This document shows positions 8,825 through 18,573 of a stretch of 64,000 bases of DNA, piece after piece. The notes beneath the pieces are model-generated. The model searched no databases. It was given only the letters and a program-made list of their open reading frames with translations, and was not told where the DNA came from. The position numbers and the translations under genes were made by a program. Position 1 is the first letter of the stretch. Each line of letters begins with the position of its first letter. Source of the stretch: Pseudomonas parafulva (GTDB taxonomy: Bacteria > Pseudomonadota > Gammaproteobacteria > Pseudomonadales > Pseudomonadaceae); contig NZ_CP019952.1 in NCBI RefSeq assembly GCF_002021815.1, forward strand, positions 1,953,001-2,017,000, read 5' to 3'.

Positions 8825-10378
8825 ATGTCCGCATCGGCCCATGACGTGGTCCTGGCTGCCAGCGGCCTCGGCAAGACGTACGCCCAGCCGGTGCTGGGCG
8901 AGGTGAGCCTGGAGCTGCGTGCCGGCGAGGTGCTGGCCTTGACTGGCGAAAACGGCGCTGGCAAGAGCACCTTGTCCAAGTTGATCAGCGGCCTGGAAAC
9001 CCCCACTGCCGGGCACATGCTCTACCGCGGGCAGGCCTATGCGCCGGCCAGTCGCCGCGAGGCCGAGCGCCTCGGCGTGCGCATGGTGATGCAGGAACTG
9101 AACCTGTTGCCCACCCTGACCGTGGCAGAAAACCTGTTTCTGGACAACCTGCCCAGCCGCCTCGGCTGGATCAGCCAGAAGCGCCTGCGCCAGATGGCCG
9201 TCGATGCCATGGCCCAGGTGGGGCTGGAGGCCATTGACCCCGATATCCCGGTCGGAGAGTTGGGCATCGGTCACCAGCAAACGGTCGAGATTGCCCGCAA
9301 CCTGATCGGAGATTGTCACGTGCTGATCTTCGATGAGCCCACCGCCATGCTGACCGCGCGCGAGGTGGAATTGCTGTTCACCCAGATCGAGCGCTTGCGC
9401 GCCCGGGGGGTGGCTATCGTCTATATCTCCCATCGGCTCGAAGAACTGCAGCGCGTCGCTCAACGTATCGTCGTGCTGCGCGATGGCAGGCTGGTATGCG
9501 ACGAACCGATCCAGCGCTACAGCAGCGCCGAGTTGGTCAACCTGATGGTTGGGCGTGAACTGGGCGAACACATCGACCTGGGCCGCCGCTCATTAGGTGG
9601 TCCACTGCTCAGGGTGGACAAGCTCAGCCGGGGCGAGAAGGTGCGGGAGGTATCCTTTGAAGTCCGTGCTGGGGAGATCTTCGGTATCTCCGGGCTGATC
9701 GGCGCGGGCCGTACCGAGCTTCTGCGGTTGATCTACGGCGCCGACCGCGCCGACAGCGGTAGCATTGCCCTAGGCCAGCCGCCGCTGCCCGTCACCATCG
9801 ATTCGCCAAAGTCCGCCGTCAACGCGGGTATTGCCCTGATCACCGAAGATCGCAAAGGCGAAGGCCTGCTGTTGAGCCAGTCGATCAGCGCCAACATCGC
9901 CTTGGGCAACCTGGGTGCGGTGTCGCGGGCTGGCGTCCTGGACCGCCAAGCCGAACGCGACTTGGCCGAGCGGCAAATACAGGCCATGCGCATTCGCAGT
10001 GCCGGCGCTGATCAAGTGGTCGGCGAGCTGTCTGGTGGTAATCAGCAGAAGGTGGTGATCGGCCGCTGGCTCGAGCGCGATTGCCGGGTCTTGCTGTTCG
10101 ACGAGCCTACGCGCGGCATCGATGTCGGTGCCAAGTTCGACATCTACGGTTTGCTCGCCGAACTCGCTCGGCAGGGCAAGGCCCTGGTCGTGGTCTCCAG
10201 CGATCTGCGCGAGTTGATGCTGATCTGCGACCGCATTGCGGTCTTGTCTGCCGGTCGGTTGATCGACACCTTCGAACGTGACCACTGGACCCAGGACCAG
10301 TTGCTGGCGGCAGCCTTCGCCGGCTATCAGAAACGTGACGCACTGCTGCACCCTGCAGCCCCCAGGATGGACGCATGA
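8825..10378 (+). CDS. rbsA: Ribose ABC transporter ATP-binding protein
   Basis: A 517-residue fused twin ATPase. The first half has Walker A GENGAGKSTLSKL and Walker B VLIFDEPTAML; the second half has a degenerate P-loop region (GISGLIGAGRTELLRL), LSGGNQQKVVIGRWL and LLFDEPTRGIDVGAK. It energises ribose import at the inner membrane. The ATG at 8825 is chosen because AGGAG lies 8 bp upstream; a longer frame overlapping the rbsB stop is possible but unlikely. Confidence 0.93.
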   Translation: MSASAHDVVLAASGLGKTYAQPVLGEVSLELRAGEVLALTGENGAGKSTLSKLISGLETPTAGHMLYRGQAYAPASRREAERLGVRMVMQELNLLPTLTVAENLFLDNLPSRLGWISQKRLRQMAVDAMAQVGLEAIDPDIPVGELGIGHQQTVEIARNLIGDCHVLIFDEPTAMLTAREVELLFTQIERLRARGVAIVYISHRLEELQRVAQRIVVLRDGRLVCDEPIQRYSSAELVNLMVGRELGEHIDLGRRSLGGPLLRVDKLSRGEKVREVSFEVRAGEIFGISGLIGAGRTELLRLIYGADRADSGSIALGQPPLPVTIDSPKSAVNAGIALITEDRKGEGLLLSQSISANIALGNLGAVSRAGVLDRQAERDLAERQIQAMRIRSAGADQVVGELSGGNQQKVVIGRWLERDCRVLLFDEPTRGIDVGAKFDIYGLLAELARQGKALVVVSSDLRELMLICDRIAVLSAGRLIDTFERDHWTQDQLLAAAFAGYQKRDALLHPAAPRMDA

Positions 10379-11370
10379 AAACCACACCGCTCGAAAACCA
10401 AAGCGCTGCCCCGGCACGCCGCAGCGGCACCTACTTGGGCCTTGGTACTTACCTGGGGCTGGCCGGCGCCTTGCTGGCGATGATCGTGCTGTTCTCGATG
10501 CTGAGCAGCCATTTCTGGTCATACGGTACGTTCAGTACCCTGGCCAACCAGATACCTGACTTGATGGTATTGGCCGTGGGCATGACGTTCGTGCTGATCA
10601 TCGGCGGCATCGACCTGTCGGTCGGTTCGGTGCTGGCCCTGGCCGCATCGACAGTCAGCGTTGCGATTCTTGGCTGGGGCTGGAGCATCGTGCCGGCTGC
10701 ACTGCTGGGCATGGCGGTGGCCGCATTGGCTGGCAGCGTTACCGGCGTCGTCACCGTGGCCTGGCGCATCCCTTCGTTCATCGTCTCGTTGGGCGTGCTG
10801 GAAATGGCCCGCGGCCTGGCCTACCAGTTCACCGATTCGCGCACGGCCTACATCGGCGATGCCTATGCCTGGTTCTCCAACCCGATAGCCTTCGGTATAT
10901 CACCCGCGTTCATCATCGCCTTGCTGGTGATCGTAATCGCTCACCTGGTGCTCACCCGTACCGTATTCGGGCGCTACCTGATCGGGATCGGCACCAATGA
11001 AGAAGCCGTGCGCCTGGCTGGTATCGACCCGCGCCCCTACAAGGTACTGGTCTTCGTCCTGATGGGGCTGCTGGCTGGCCTGGCTGCGTTGTTTCAGGTG
11101 TCGCGCCTGGAGGCGGCCGACCCCAATGCGGGCTCCGGCCTGGAGTTGCAGGTGATTGCCGCCGTCGTGATCGGCGGTACCAGCCTGATGGGTGGGCGTG
11201 GCTCGGTCATCAGCACCTTTTTTGGCGTGCTCATCATTTCCGTGCTGGCAGCGGGCCTTGCGCAGATCGGTGCCAGCGAGCCAACCAAACGCATCATTAC
11301 CGGCGCTGTGATCGTCATTGCCGTGGTGCTCGACACTTATCGCAGCCGGCGCGCAGCCCGGCGGAACTGA
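10375..11370 (+). CDS. rbsC: Ribose ABC transporter permease
   Basis: A 331-residue inner-membrane protein with about 8-10 hydrophobic segments, of the BPD_transp_2 family. The conserved motif DLSVGSVLALAAS is near residue 80 and the EAA-like loop ANPNAGSGLELQVIAAVVIGG is represented by DPNAGSGLELQVIAAVVIGG near residue 250. The start overlaps the rbsA stop (ATGA), so it is translationally coupled. It forms the ribose channel with RbsA. Confidence 0.93.
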   Translation: MKTTPLENQSAAPARRSGTYLGLGTYLGLAGALLAMIVLFSMLSSHFWSYGTFSTLANQIPDLMVLAVGMTFVLIIGGIDLSVGSVLALAASTVSVAILGWGWSIVPAALLGMAVAALAGSVTGVVTVAWRIPSFIVSLGVLEMARGLAYQFTDSRTAYIGDAYAWFSNPIAFGISPAFIIALLVIVIAHLVLTRTVFGRYLIGIGTNEEAVRLAGIDPRPYKVLVFVLMGLLAGLAALFQVSRLEAADPNAGSGLELQVIAAVVIGGTSLMGGRGSVISTFFGVLIISVLAAGLAQIGASEPTKRIITGAVIVIAVVLDTYRSRRAARRN

Positions 11371-11373
11371 ACC

Positions 11374-12396
11374 ATGGCAACCATCAAAGACGTCGCGGCC
11401 CTGGCGGGGATTTCTTACACCACCGTGTCCCACGTGTTGAACAAAACGCGGCCGGTGAGCGAGCCTGTTCGGCTCAAAGTCGAGGCCGCCATACGGGAGC
11501 TTGACTACGTGCCCAGCGCCGTCGCGCGGTCGCTCAAGGCACGCAGCACGGCCACCATCGGCTTGCTTGTGCCCAATAGCGTCAACCCCTATTTCGCCGA
11601 GCTGGCCCGCGGCATTGAAGACGCGTGCGAGCGCAATGGCTATTGCGTGATCCTGTGCAATTCCGACGACGACCCTCAAAAGCAGCGTAATTACCTGCGG
11701 GTGCTGTTGGAAAAGCGCATCGATGGGCTGGTGGTCGGGTCGGTAGGGCAGGATGACGACTTGTTGCAAAGCCTGGCAGAGGTGCGCACACCCATGGTCA
11801 TCGTGGACCGAGAGCTCGAAGGCGTCGATGCCGATCTGGTGCGGATCGATCATGAGCTGGGCGCCTACCTGGCTACGCGCCATCTGTTGGAGCTTGGCCA
11901 TCGGGATATCGCCTACATCGGTGGGCCAGCAGAAACCGGGGTGACGCAGATGCGCCTGGGCGGTTTTCGTCGAGCCTTGGCCGAGGCGGGCGTCACCGTG
12001 GCCCCTGAGCGTGTGCGCCATTGTGACTTCACCAGCCCAGGCGGTCACGCTGCAGCTGCCGAGCTGCTGGCAGGGCCGCGGCCGACGGCCATTTTTGCGG
12101 GCAACGACATGATCGGGTTCGGCGTATTGCGCGCAGCGGCCGAGCGCCACATCGACGTGCCGGGTGCGCTGTCGGTGATCGGCTTCGACGACATCGAGCT
12201 GAGCCGCTACGTCTACCCACCCTTGACCACTGTGGGGCAGTCCATCCGCGAGCTTGGCGAGAGCGCTGCGGCGCTGCTGCTGGCGCGTATCGCTCAGCCT
12301 CGCAATAGCTCGGCGCAGCAGCGCATCGTCACCCCGCGCATCGTATTGCGCGAGTCCACCGGGCCGCGCCCGGATCTGTTCAACGATTACCGCTAA
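11374..12396 (+). CDS. rbsR: LacI-family ribose operon repressor
   Basis: A 340-residue regulator. The N-terminal helix-turn-helix reads ATIKDVAALAGISYTTVSHV, followed by the LacI hinge region (VPSAVARSLKARST). The C-terminal two thirds form a periplasmic-binding-protein-like effector domain ending PRIVLRESTGPR. It lies inside the operon it should control, 4 bp after rbsC; the palindrome at 7797-7808 is its likely target, with ribose as inducer. Confidence 0.9.
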   Translation: MATIKDVAALAGISYTTVSHVLNKTRPVSEPVRLKVEAAIRELDYVPSAVARSLKARSTATIGLLVPNSVNPYFAELARGIEDACERNGYCVILCNSDDDPQKQRNYLRVLLEKRIDGLVVGSVGQDDDLLQSLAEVRTPMVIVDRELEGVDADLVRIDHELGAYLATRHLLELGHRDIAYIGGPAETGVTQMRLGGFRRALAEAGVTVAPERVRHCDFTSPGGHAAAAELLAGPRPTAIFAGNDMIGFGVLRAAAERHIDVPGALSVIGFDDIELSRYVYPPLTTVGQSIRELGESAAALLLARIAQPRNSSAQQRIVTPRIVLRESTGPRPDLFNDYR

Positions 12397-12405
12397 GGAA
12401 ACCGC

Positions 12406-13314
12406 ATGAGTGCCAAGGTCGTGGTAGTCGGCAGCCTCAACATGGACCTGGTAGCGCGCGCTCAGCGCCTGCCACGGCCTGGCGAGACATTGGCCGGCGA
12501 TACCTTCTTCACCGCTGCCGGAGGCAAGGGTGCCAACCAGGCCGTGGCGGTCGCGCGGCTGGGCGCCAGCGCGGCAATGATCGGCTGCGTCGGCGACGAC
12601 GCCTACGGTTTGCAATTGCGCAATGCCCTGGAAGTGGAAGGCATTGACTGTCAGGGCGTGGTCACCTGCGCCGGCGTGTCCACGGGGGTGGCGATGATCA
12701 CCGTCGACGCGGCCAGCCAGAACTGCATCGTCATTGTGCCTGGGGGCAATGGGTTGCTGGTACCCGACGCCGTAGCGCGCTTCGACGGCTTGCTGCAGGC
12801 GGCGCAGGTGATCATCTGCCAACTTGAAGTGCCATTGCCTACCGTGGCCTGGACCTTGGCCAGAGGCCGTCAGCTCGGCAAACGGGTGATACTCAACCCA
12901 GCGCCAGCAACAGGGCCGCTGCCCGCCGAATGGTTCAACCATGTCGACTACCTCACGCCCAACGAAAGCGAGGCCGAGGCGTTGACCGGTGTTGCCGTGC
13001 ATGATCAGGCCAGCGCTTTACTGGCAGGCACGCGCCTGCTCGCGCTGGGAGCTGGCAAAGTGATCATTACCCTCGGCGCCCAAGGTGCCTTGCTGATCAC
13101 GCCCGATGGCCACCAGCATTATCCGGCACCCGTGGTAAAAGCCTTGGACACCACCGCTGCAGGGGACACCTTCATCGGAGGCTTTGCGGCGGGGTTGGTG
13201 CAGGGCCTGGAGGAGGGCGAGGCAATCCGCTTCGGGCAACGGGCGGCTGCCCTGTCGGTGACCCGGGCCGGCGCGCAACCTTCCATCCCCAGGCTCGCGG
13301 AGCTGCTGCCATGA
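12406..13314 (+). CDS. rbsK: Ribokinase
   Basis: A 302-residue PfkB-family kinase. Signature 1 ([16 protein letters not shown]) is near residue 43 and signature 2 ([17 protein letters not shown]), with the catalytic Asp in AAGD, near residue 245. It phosphorylates ribose to ribose 5-phosphate in the cytoplasm for the pentose phosphate pathway. It starts 10 bp after rbsR and overlaps rbsD. Confidence 0.94.
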   Translation: MSAKVVVVGSLNMDLVARAQRLPRPGETLAGDTFFTAAGGKGANQAVAVARLGASAAMIGCVGDDAYGLQLRNALEVEGIDCQGVVTCAGVSTGVAMITVDAASQNCIVIVPGGNGLLVPDAVARFDGLLQAAQVIICQLEVPLPTVAWTLARGRQLGKRVILNPAPATGPLPAEWFNHVDYLTPNESEAEALTGVAVHDQASALLAGTRLLALGAGKVIITLGAQGALLITPDGHQHYPAPVVKALDTTAAGDTFIGGFAAGLVQGLEEGEAIRFGQRAAALSVTRAGAQPSIPRLAELLP

Positions 13315-13709
13315 AGAAGACGCCGCTGCTGAACATTGCACTGTCTCGGGCCATTGCCAGCATGGGCCATGGCGACATCCTGATCATCGGCGATGCCGGG
13401 TTGCCCGTACCGCACAGCGTGGAGCTGATCGACTTGGCTGTCACCCCAGGGCTGCCTGATTTTGCCAGTGTGCTGCGGTGCGTCCTGAGCGAGCTGCAGG
13501 TCGAGCGGCACGTGCTGGCTGAAGAGATACAAACCGTGGAGCCGCCGGCGTTTGCAGAAATCGAGCGCCTGAGCGACACGCTGGGCGAGCGTGAATACAT
13601 GCCCCACGAAGCGTTCAAGATGCTGTCGCGCAAGGCCCGGGCCATGGTGCGCACGGGCGAGTGCCAGCCTTACAGCAACATCGCCCTGGTGTCCGGTGTA
13701 ACCTTCTGA
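13311..13709 (+). CDS. rbsD: D-ribose pyranase
   Basis: A 132-residue RbsD/FucU-family protein. Conserved features are the N-terminal [20 protein letters not shown] with the catalytic His, and the C-terminal [17 protein letters not shown]. It interconverts pyranose and furanose forms of ribose so that the kinase gets its substrate. The start overlaps the rbsK stop (ATGA). Confidence 0.93.
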   Translation: MKKTPLLNIALSRAIASMGHGDILIIGDAGLPVPHSVELIDLAVTPGLPDFASVLRCVLSELQVERHVLAEEIQTVEPPAFAEIERLSDTLGEREYMPHEAFKMLSRKARAMVRTGECQPYSNIALVSGVTF

Positions 13710-13758
13710 CACCGACGGTCCTTACTCGATATCCACTGGCAACAGGAGTGCCCTCGTC

Positions 13759-14760
13759 ATGCTAAAACCCCTGCTTCAAGGACTCGCACTCATGGCTGCA
13801 GCGTCTGCCATACAAGCGGCACCTATCGACCTGATCATCGACACCGATCCGGGGGCTGACGATCTGGTGGCCCTGTTCCTGGCCATGGCCTCGCCTGATG
13901 AGCTGAAAATTCGTGCCATCACGACAGTCGCCGGCAATGTGCGCCTGGAGAAGACCGCACGTAACGCTCGCCTAGCCCGTGAGTGGGCCGGTCGCGAGGA
14001 TGTCCCGGTATACGCCGGTGCGGGTCGCCCCTTGGTGCGCGCCCCGATCTACGCGGCTGAAGTGCACGGCGAAGAAGGCGTCACTGGGGTTGAAGTGCAT
14101 GAACCCAAGCAGCCTTTGGCGAGCGGCAACGCTGTTCAGTACCTGGTCGACACCCTAGGTGCGGCGCCGCCACACAGCGTGACCCTGGCCATGCTCGGTC
14201 CGCAGACCAACCTGGCCCTGGCCTTGATACAGCGCCCGGAGATCGCTCAGGGCATCAAGGAAGTGGTGGTGATGGGCGGGGCTCACTTTAACGGTGGCAA
14301 CATCACGCCTGTGGCCGAGTTCAACCTGTATGCCGACCCGCACGCGGCCGCTGTGGTGCTGGCAAGTGGCGTGCCGTTGACCTACCTGCCCCTGGATGTG
14401 ACCCATAAGCTGTTGACCAGCGAAGCACGGCTCAAGCAACTGGCTGGCGTCAATACGCAGGCCAGCAAGCGTGTGGTGGATATCCTCAATGCCTACATCA
14501 CCCATGACATGGCGTTGTACGGGATGCCCGGCGGCCCGGTGCATGACGCCAGCGTCATTGCCTATCTGCTCAGACCCCAGCAGTTCAGCGGCCGGCGCAT
14601 TCACATGTCAATCGATACCCGCGAGGGCCCTACCTTCGGCCAGACCGTGGCTGATTGGTACGGGGTGCTCAAGCAACCGGCCAATGTCATGTGGGTGGAG
14701 GAGGGGGATGCTCAGGGGCTGTTCGACCTGCTCAGCGAGCGGTTGGCGCGTTTAAAGTAG
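13759..14760 (+). CDS. Exported nucleoside hydrolase
   Basis: A 333-residue member of the inosine-uridine-preferring nucleoside hydrolase family. The Ca-binding motif DTDPGADD is at residues 28-35; VVMGGAHFNGGNITPVAEFN and the C-terminal HDASVIAYLL are also present. A signal peptide (MLKPLLQGLALMAAASAIQA) indicates periplasmic location, unlike the cytoplasmic E. coli enzymes. It lies 49 bp after rbsD on the same strand. It would release ribose from extracellular nucleosides for RbsBAC; a GGAG lies 9 bp before the ATG. Confidence 0.85.
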   Translation: MLKPLLQGLALMAAASAIQAAPIDLIIDTDPGADDLVALFLAMASPDELKIRAITTVAGNVRLEKTARNARLAREWAGREDVPVYAGAGRPLVRAPIYAAEVHGEEGVTGVEVHEPKQPLASGNAVQYLVDTLGAAPPHSVTLAMLGPQTNLALALIQRPEIAQGIKEVVVMGGAHFNGGNITPVAEFNLYADPHAAAVVLASGVPLTYLPLDVTHKLLTSEARLKQLAGVNTQASKRVVDILNAYITHDMALYGMPGGPVHDASVIAYLLRPQQFSGRRIHMSIDTREGPTFGQTVADWYGVLKQPANVMWVEEGDAQGLFDLLSERLARLK

Positions 14761-14944
14761 CAGGGCGTGGTGCATACCGTTCGACCACCTGGTCGATGAA
14801 GCCGCGCGCTGCTTCTGCGCCGCGGTCACGTACCAGGAGGTCGATGGCGATCAGCAGCAGCTCCTCCGGGGTGCTGGGGCTATAGGCGCTCTGGCCCTCG
14901 GCCCATTTGACCTTGATGTCGGCATCGATGCTGTGGGTGCTCAT
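14732..14944 (-). CDS. Small conserved hypothetical protein
   Basis: A 70-residue acidic protein starting MSTHSIDADIKVKWAEG. The middle (SPSTPEELLLIAIDLLVRDRG) and end (AARGFIDQVVERYA) look helical. The ATG at 14944 is chosen over upstream frames because it opens the well-composed region. Its 3' end overlaps the convergent nucleoside hydrolase by 29 bp. I do not recognise a domain; it resembles small pseudomonad-specific proteins. Confidence 0.55.
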   Translation of the reverse strand: MSTHSIDADIKVKWAEGQSAYSPSTPEELLLIAIDLLVRDRGAEAARGFIDQVVERYAPRPATLNAPTAR

Positions 14945-15203
14945 GAAAAGCTCTCGCTTGCGGCGCGGGATGAAAGAACGAATGACCAAACCGGGTATTC
15001 GTAGCAGGCACTATGCCTTCACTTCTTAAAGTAAATCATGACTTTGCAGGCCAAACCAAGCGGCGTGTGGGCCGAATGGTAAAATTCGGTCACGATTGTC
15101 TTCCCCCATCAGCCGCCGGGATGGTGCAGACTTGGCGAGTTTTGCAACGAATTTAGGGTGGGGCTGTCGGATCAGGCAGTTCCCAAATGATCTAGGAGGC
15201 TTA

Positions 15204-15524
15204 ATGTTACGTACCCGTGCTTATCTGGCGACCCTGGCGGTGGCTGCTGTCCTGGCAGGCTGCAGCACTGGTGGCGACTCCAGTGGCGGTCAAGTGCCTG
15301 AGGCACCTGCGGGCGATGATGGTCGCTGCCAGGCCAGCGGCGCTGATTTTGCAGTGGGCAAGATGGGTAGTGCAGAGCTGCTGGAGCAGGCCCGCAAGGC
15401 GAGCGGCTCGCAAATGGCGCGCATACTCAAACCCCACGATGTGGTCACCCTGGAATACCGCTCGGAGCGGCTGAACTTGAATGTCGATGAGCAAGGGCGT
15501 GTAACACGCGTTAACTGCGGCTAA
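15204..15524 (+). CDS. I78-family peptidase inhibitor lipoprotein
   Basis: A 106-residue protein with a lipoprotein signal (LATLAVAAVLAGC, Cys near residue 19) and a C-terminal I78-like inhibitor domain: GRCQASGADFAVGK, LLEQARKASGSQMARILKP and RLNLNVDEQGRVTRVNCG. Known I78 members inhibit serine proteases. AGGAGG precedes the ATG at 15204 by 5 bp, which fixes the start against an upstream ATG-like frame. It probably protects the envelope from its own or foreign proteases. Confidence 0.75.
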   Translation: MLRTRAYLATLAVAAVLAGCSTGGDSSGGQVPEAPAGDDGRCQASGADFAVGKMGSAELLEQARKASGSQMARILKPHDVVTLEYRSERLNLNVDEQGRVTRVNCG

Positions 15525-15586
15525 GATTTGCCTCGCGTATGGAGGGCATCAGTGCCCTGTGCGCGTTGAGCTGTCAAAGCCAACTC

Positions 15587-15617
15587 AAAAAAACCCGCCA
15601 CGGGGGCGGGTTTTTTT
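15587..15617. terminator. Bidirectional terminator between I78 lipoprotein and csp genes
   Basis: A7 then CCCGCC, a short loop, GGCGGG and T7: a symmetric hairpin that works as a rho-independent terminator on both strands, lying between two convergent genes. Confidence 0.9.
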
Positions 15618-15630
15618 ACGGCTGTCCGAA

Positions 15631-15843
15631 TTACTCCGAACGAACCTGCGCAGCCTGCATGCCCTTCTGGCCGCGCTCGGCGACGAAGGAAACAGTTTGG
15701 CCTTCTTTCAGGCTCTTGAATCCGTCAGATTCGATGGCTTTGAAGTGAACGAACAGGTCGTCGCCGCCGCCTTGTGGAGTGATGAAGCCATAGCCTTTTT
15801 CATCATTGAACCATTTGACGGTGCCGGTTTGGCGATTGGACAT
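15631..15843 (-). CDS. Cold-shock domain protein
   Basis: A 70-residue CspA-family protein, full length. RNP1-like KGYGFITP and RNP2-like LFVHFKAI are both present in the single OB-fold domain ([15 protein letters not shown]). It binds single-stranded nucleic acid and acts as an RNA chaperone. The upstream 160 bp before the next gene probably contain its 5' leader. pseudomonads have several paralogues, so I give no symbol. Confidence 0.92.
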   Translation of the reverse strand: MSNRQTGTVKWFNDEKGYGFITPQGGGDDLFVHFKAIESDGFKSLKEGQTVSFVAERGQKGMQAAQVRSE

Positions 15844-16005
15844 GGGTGAATCTCCAGAACATTTAGTATTTTCGGTGGTGCAATGCGGCCAAAGCTACGG
15901 AGCACCGGTACATCATAGTCTAATTCTGCGGCTGTCGCGTCTTTTTACCTTCGTGGCAGGTTGATCCAGCGCAATTTATCGCCGGACACGCGCAGCTACA
16001 TAACA

Positions 16006-16311
16006 TCAGCTTTTAGGTGCGCAGGCCTGTTTAACGACGTTTTGCGCCTTTTGCATGAGTTTGGCGTCCACGCCATCCTTGCTGTCGAGGTCAGCAATTT
16101 CAGCGTCGGAGAAATTCTTCTTGATCGCTTGTGCACCACATTCGCAGTGCTTTTTCGCTGCGGCGGCATCAACGCCCTGGCCAGCGGCAACTTGCGTGCA
16201 TTGGGCCATATAGGCACCTTCCTTGCCGGCAGGGAAGTTGCCGGCGTTCGCGGCCATTGGCATCAGCAGGGCGCCAGCGGCCGCCAGGGCCAGAAGAGAC
16301 GGAACTCGCAT
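16006..16311 (-). CDS. Small secreted Cys-containing protein
   Basis: A 101-residue protein with a signal peptide cleaved near ANA (about residue 23). The mature part has Cys at CTQVA, HCECG and near the C-terminus (QACAPKS), suggesting disulfide pairing in the periplasm. I recognise no enzymatic domain; similar small proteins occur across Pseudomonas. It is followed downstream by the cold-shock gene on the same strand. Confidence 0.65.
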   Translation of the reverse strand: MRVPSLLALAAAGALLMPMAANAGNFPAGKEGAYMAQCTQVAAGQGVDAAAAKKHCECGAQAIKKNFSDAEIADLDSKDGVDAKLMQKAQNVVKQACAPKS

Positions 16312-16645
16312 AACCGATTACTCCTTGGGTCAGTTCTCATCAAGAGTAGTTGTTTCCACACGTCTGATAGGGAAGCTGTCGCGGAAGTTCACCATCAGTG
16401 GCAATTTCCAAATATTCCTGCGCGCGGCTCTGACTGCGTGCTAGCATGCCCGGCTTGCAGCTGAGAACGTCCCCGCTGCAGTTCTATTTTCTTTCCAGTC
16501 ACTCTGGTTCGTCCCCGCAAGCCCAAAGGCTTCTGCCACTGTGAGGCAGGCTTCCCGTCAACGGAAGGCAGGTTCGGATCTTGTACTGGCTCATCCCAAC
16601 CCACGTGACCTTTGGTAGGGGTCACCACTAGGAGAGGAGGCGCCA
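16312..16645 (+). promoter_or_regulatory. thrS leader region with alternative hairpins
   Basis: A 334-bp gap before thrS contains no convincing gene. Its most notable part is 16519-16553: AAGCC can pair with GGCTT at 16528-16532 or with a second GGCTT at 16549-16553, the latter enclosing CTGCC/GGCAG. Such competing stems suggest a regulated leader. AGGAGAGGAGG gives thrS a strong ribosome-binding site. Confidence 0.4.
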
Positions 16646-18568
16646 ATGCCCACCATTACTCTTCCCGATGGCAGCCAACGTTCGTTCGATCACCCCGTGT
16701 CCGTTGCCGAGGTCGCCGCATCCATCGGCGCCGGTCTGGCCAAGGCCACCGTTGCCGGCAAGGTAGATGGCAAGCTGGTCGACGCCTGCGACCTGATCCT
16801 GAACGACGCTACCCTGCAGATCATCACCCCCAAAGATGAAGAGGGACTGGAGATCATTCGTCACTCGTGCGCCCACCTGGTTGGCCATGCGGTGAAGCAG
16901 CTGTATCCGACCGCCAAGATGGTGATCGGCCCGGTGATCGACGAAGGCTTCTACTACGACATCGCTTACGAGCGGCCCTTCACGCCGGATGACCTGGCGG
17001 CCATCGAGAAGCGCATGCAGCAGCTGATCGATACTGACTACGACGTCATCAAGAAAATGACCCCGCGCGCCGAAGTCATCGACGTGTTTACTGCCCGTGG
17101 CGAAGACTACAAGCTGCGCCTGGTCGAGGACATGCCAAACGAACAGGCCATGGGCCTGTACTACCACGAGGAATACGTGGACATGTGCCGCGGCCCGCAC
17201 GTGCCCAACACCCGCTTCCTCAAGGCATTCAAGCTGACCAAGCTGTCCGGCGCCTACTGGCGCGGCGATGCCAAGAACGAACAGTTGCAGCGGGTATACG
17301 GCACCGCCTGGGCTGACAAGAAGCAGCTGGCGGCCTACATCCAGCGCATCGAAGAAGCCGAGAAGCGCGACCATCGCAAGATCGGTAAGCAACTCGACCT
17401 GTTCCATCTGCAGGAAGAAGCACCGGGCATGGTGTTCTGGCATGCCAATGGCTGGACTGTCTACCAAGTGCTCGAGCAGTACATGCGTAATGTTCAGCGC
17501 GAGAACGGTTATCAGGAAATCAAGACTCCGCAAGTGGTCGACCGTATCCTGTGGGAGCGTTCCGGCCACTGGTCCAACTACGCCGAGAACATGTTCACCA
17601 CCTCGTCCGAGAGCCGTGACTACGCGGTCAAGCCGATGAACTGTCCGTGCCACGTGCAGGTCTTCAACCAGGGGCTCAAGAGCTACCGCGACCTGCCGCT
17701 GCGTCTGGCCGAGTTTGGCGCATGCCACCGCAATGAGCCGTCTGGTGCATTGCACGGCATCATGCGTGTGCGTGGCTTCGTACAGGACGATGCCCACATT
17801 TTCTGCACCGAAGAACAGGTGAAGAAAGAAGCCGCCGACTTCATCAGGCTGACTCTGGACGTTTACAAGGACTTTGGCTTCAGCGACATCGCCATGAAGC
17901 TGTCTACTCGTCCGGCCAAGCGCGTTGGCTCTGAAGAGCTGTGGGACCGTGCCGAGGGAGCGTTGGCCGATGCCCTGAATGAATCTGGCCTGGAGTGGGA
18001 ATACCAGCCAGGGGAGGGCGCTTTCTACGGGCCGAAGATCGAGTTCACCCTGCGTGACTGCCTTGGCCGTAACTGGCAGTGCGGCACCCTGCAGTACGAC
18101 CCGAACCTGCCGGAGCGCCTGGACGCCAGCTACATTGCCGAAGACAACAGCCGCGTGCGCCCGGTCATGCTGCACCGCGCCATTTTGGGTTCGTTCGAGC
18201 GCTTCATCGGCATGCTGATCGAGCACTACGCCGGCGTATTCCCTGCCTGGCTGGCGCCAACGCAGGCGGTGATTATGAATATCACCGACAAACAGGCCGA
18301 TTTCGCCCTTGAGGTTGAGAAAACTCTGAATGGTAGCGGTTTCCGTGCCAAGTCGGACTTGAGAAATGAGAAGATCGGCTTTAAAATCCGTGAGCATACT
18401 TTGCTCAAGGTCCCGTACCTTTTGGTTATAGGGGACCGCGAAGTCGAAACGCAGACCGTAGCAGTGCGTACTCGCGAAGGCGCTGACCTGGGCTCCATGC
18501 CCGTCGCCCAGTTCGCTGAGCTCCTGACGCAAGCGGTTTCCCGGCGTGGTCGCCAAACAACGGAGTAA
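16646..18568 (+). CDS. thrS: Threonyl-tRNA synthetase
   Basis: A 640-residue class II synthetase of usual length. The N-terminal TGS domain opens with [21 protein letters not shown]; the editing domain contains [17 protein letters not shown]; the catalytic core has the Zn-binding Cys in [10 protein letters not shown] and motif 2 around [13 protein letters not shown]; the C-terminal anticodon-binding domain follows from about residue 545. It charges tRNA-Thr. The stop overlaps the infC region. Confidence 0.96.
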   Translation: MPTITLPDGSQRSFDHPVSVAEVAASIGAGLAKATVAGKVDGKLVDACDLILNDATLQIITPKDEEGLEIIRHSCAHLVGHAVKQLYPTAKMVIGPVIDEGFYYDIAYERPFTPDDLAAIEKRMQQLIDTDYDVIKKMTPRAEVIDVFTARGEDYKLRLVEDMPNEQAMGLYYHEEYVDMCRGPHVPNTRFLKAFKLTKLSGAYWRGDAKNEQLQRVYGTAWADKKQLAAYIQRIEEAEKRDHRKIGKQLDLFHLQEEAPGMVFWHANGWTVYQVLEQYMRNVQRENGYQEIKTPQVVDRILWERSGHWSNYAENMFTTSSESRDYAVKPMNCPCHVQVFNQGLKSYRDLPLRLAEFGACHRNEPSGALHGIMRVRGFVQDDAHIFCTEEQVKKEAADFIRLTLDVYKDFGFSDIAMKLSTRPAKRVGSEELWDRAEGALADALNESGLEWEYQPGEGAFYGPKIEFTLRDCLGRNWQCGTLQYDPNLPERLDASYIAEDNSRVRPVMLHRAILGSFERFIGMLIEHYAGVFPAWLAPTQAVIMNITDKQADFALEVEKTLNGSGFRAKSDLRNEKIGFKIREHTLLKVPYLLVIGDREVETQTVAVRTREGADLGSMPVAQFAELLTQAVSRRGRQTTE

Positions 18569-18573
18569 TGACT

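Noticed and set aside
10900-13002. 700-codon frame antisense to rbsC-rbsK
   Set aside because: Shadow of codon bias; the rbs genes are certain.
16628-18556. 642-codon frame antisense to thrS
   Set aside because: Shadow of a certain gene.
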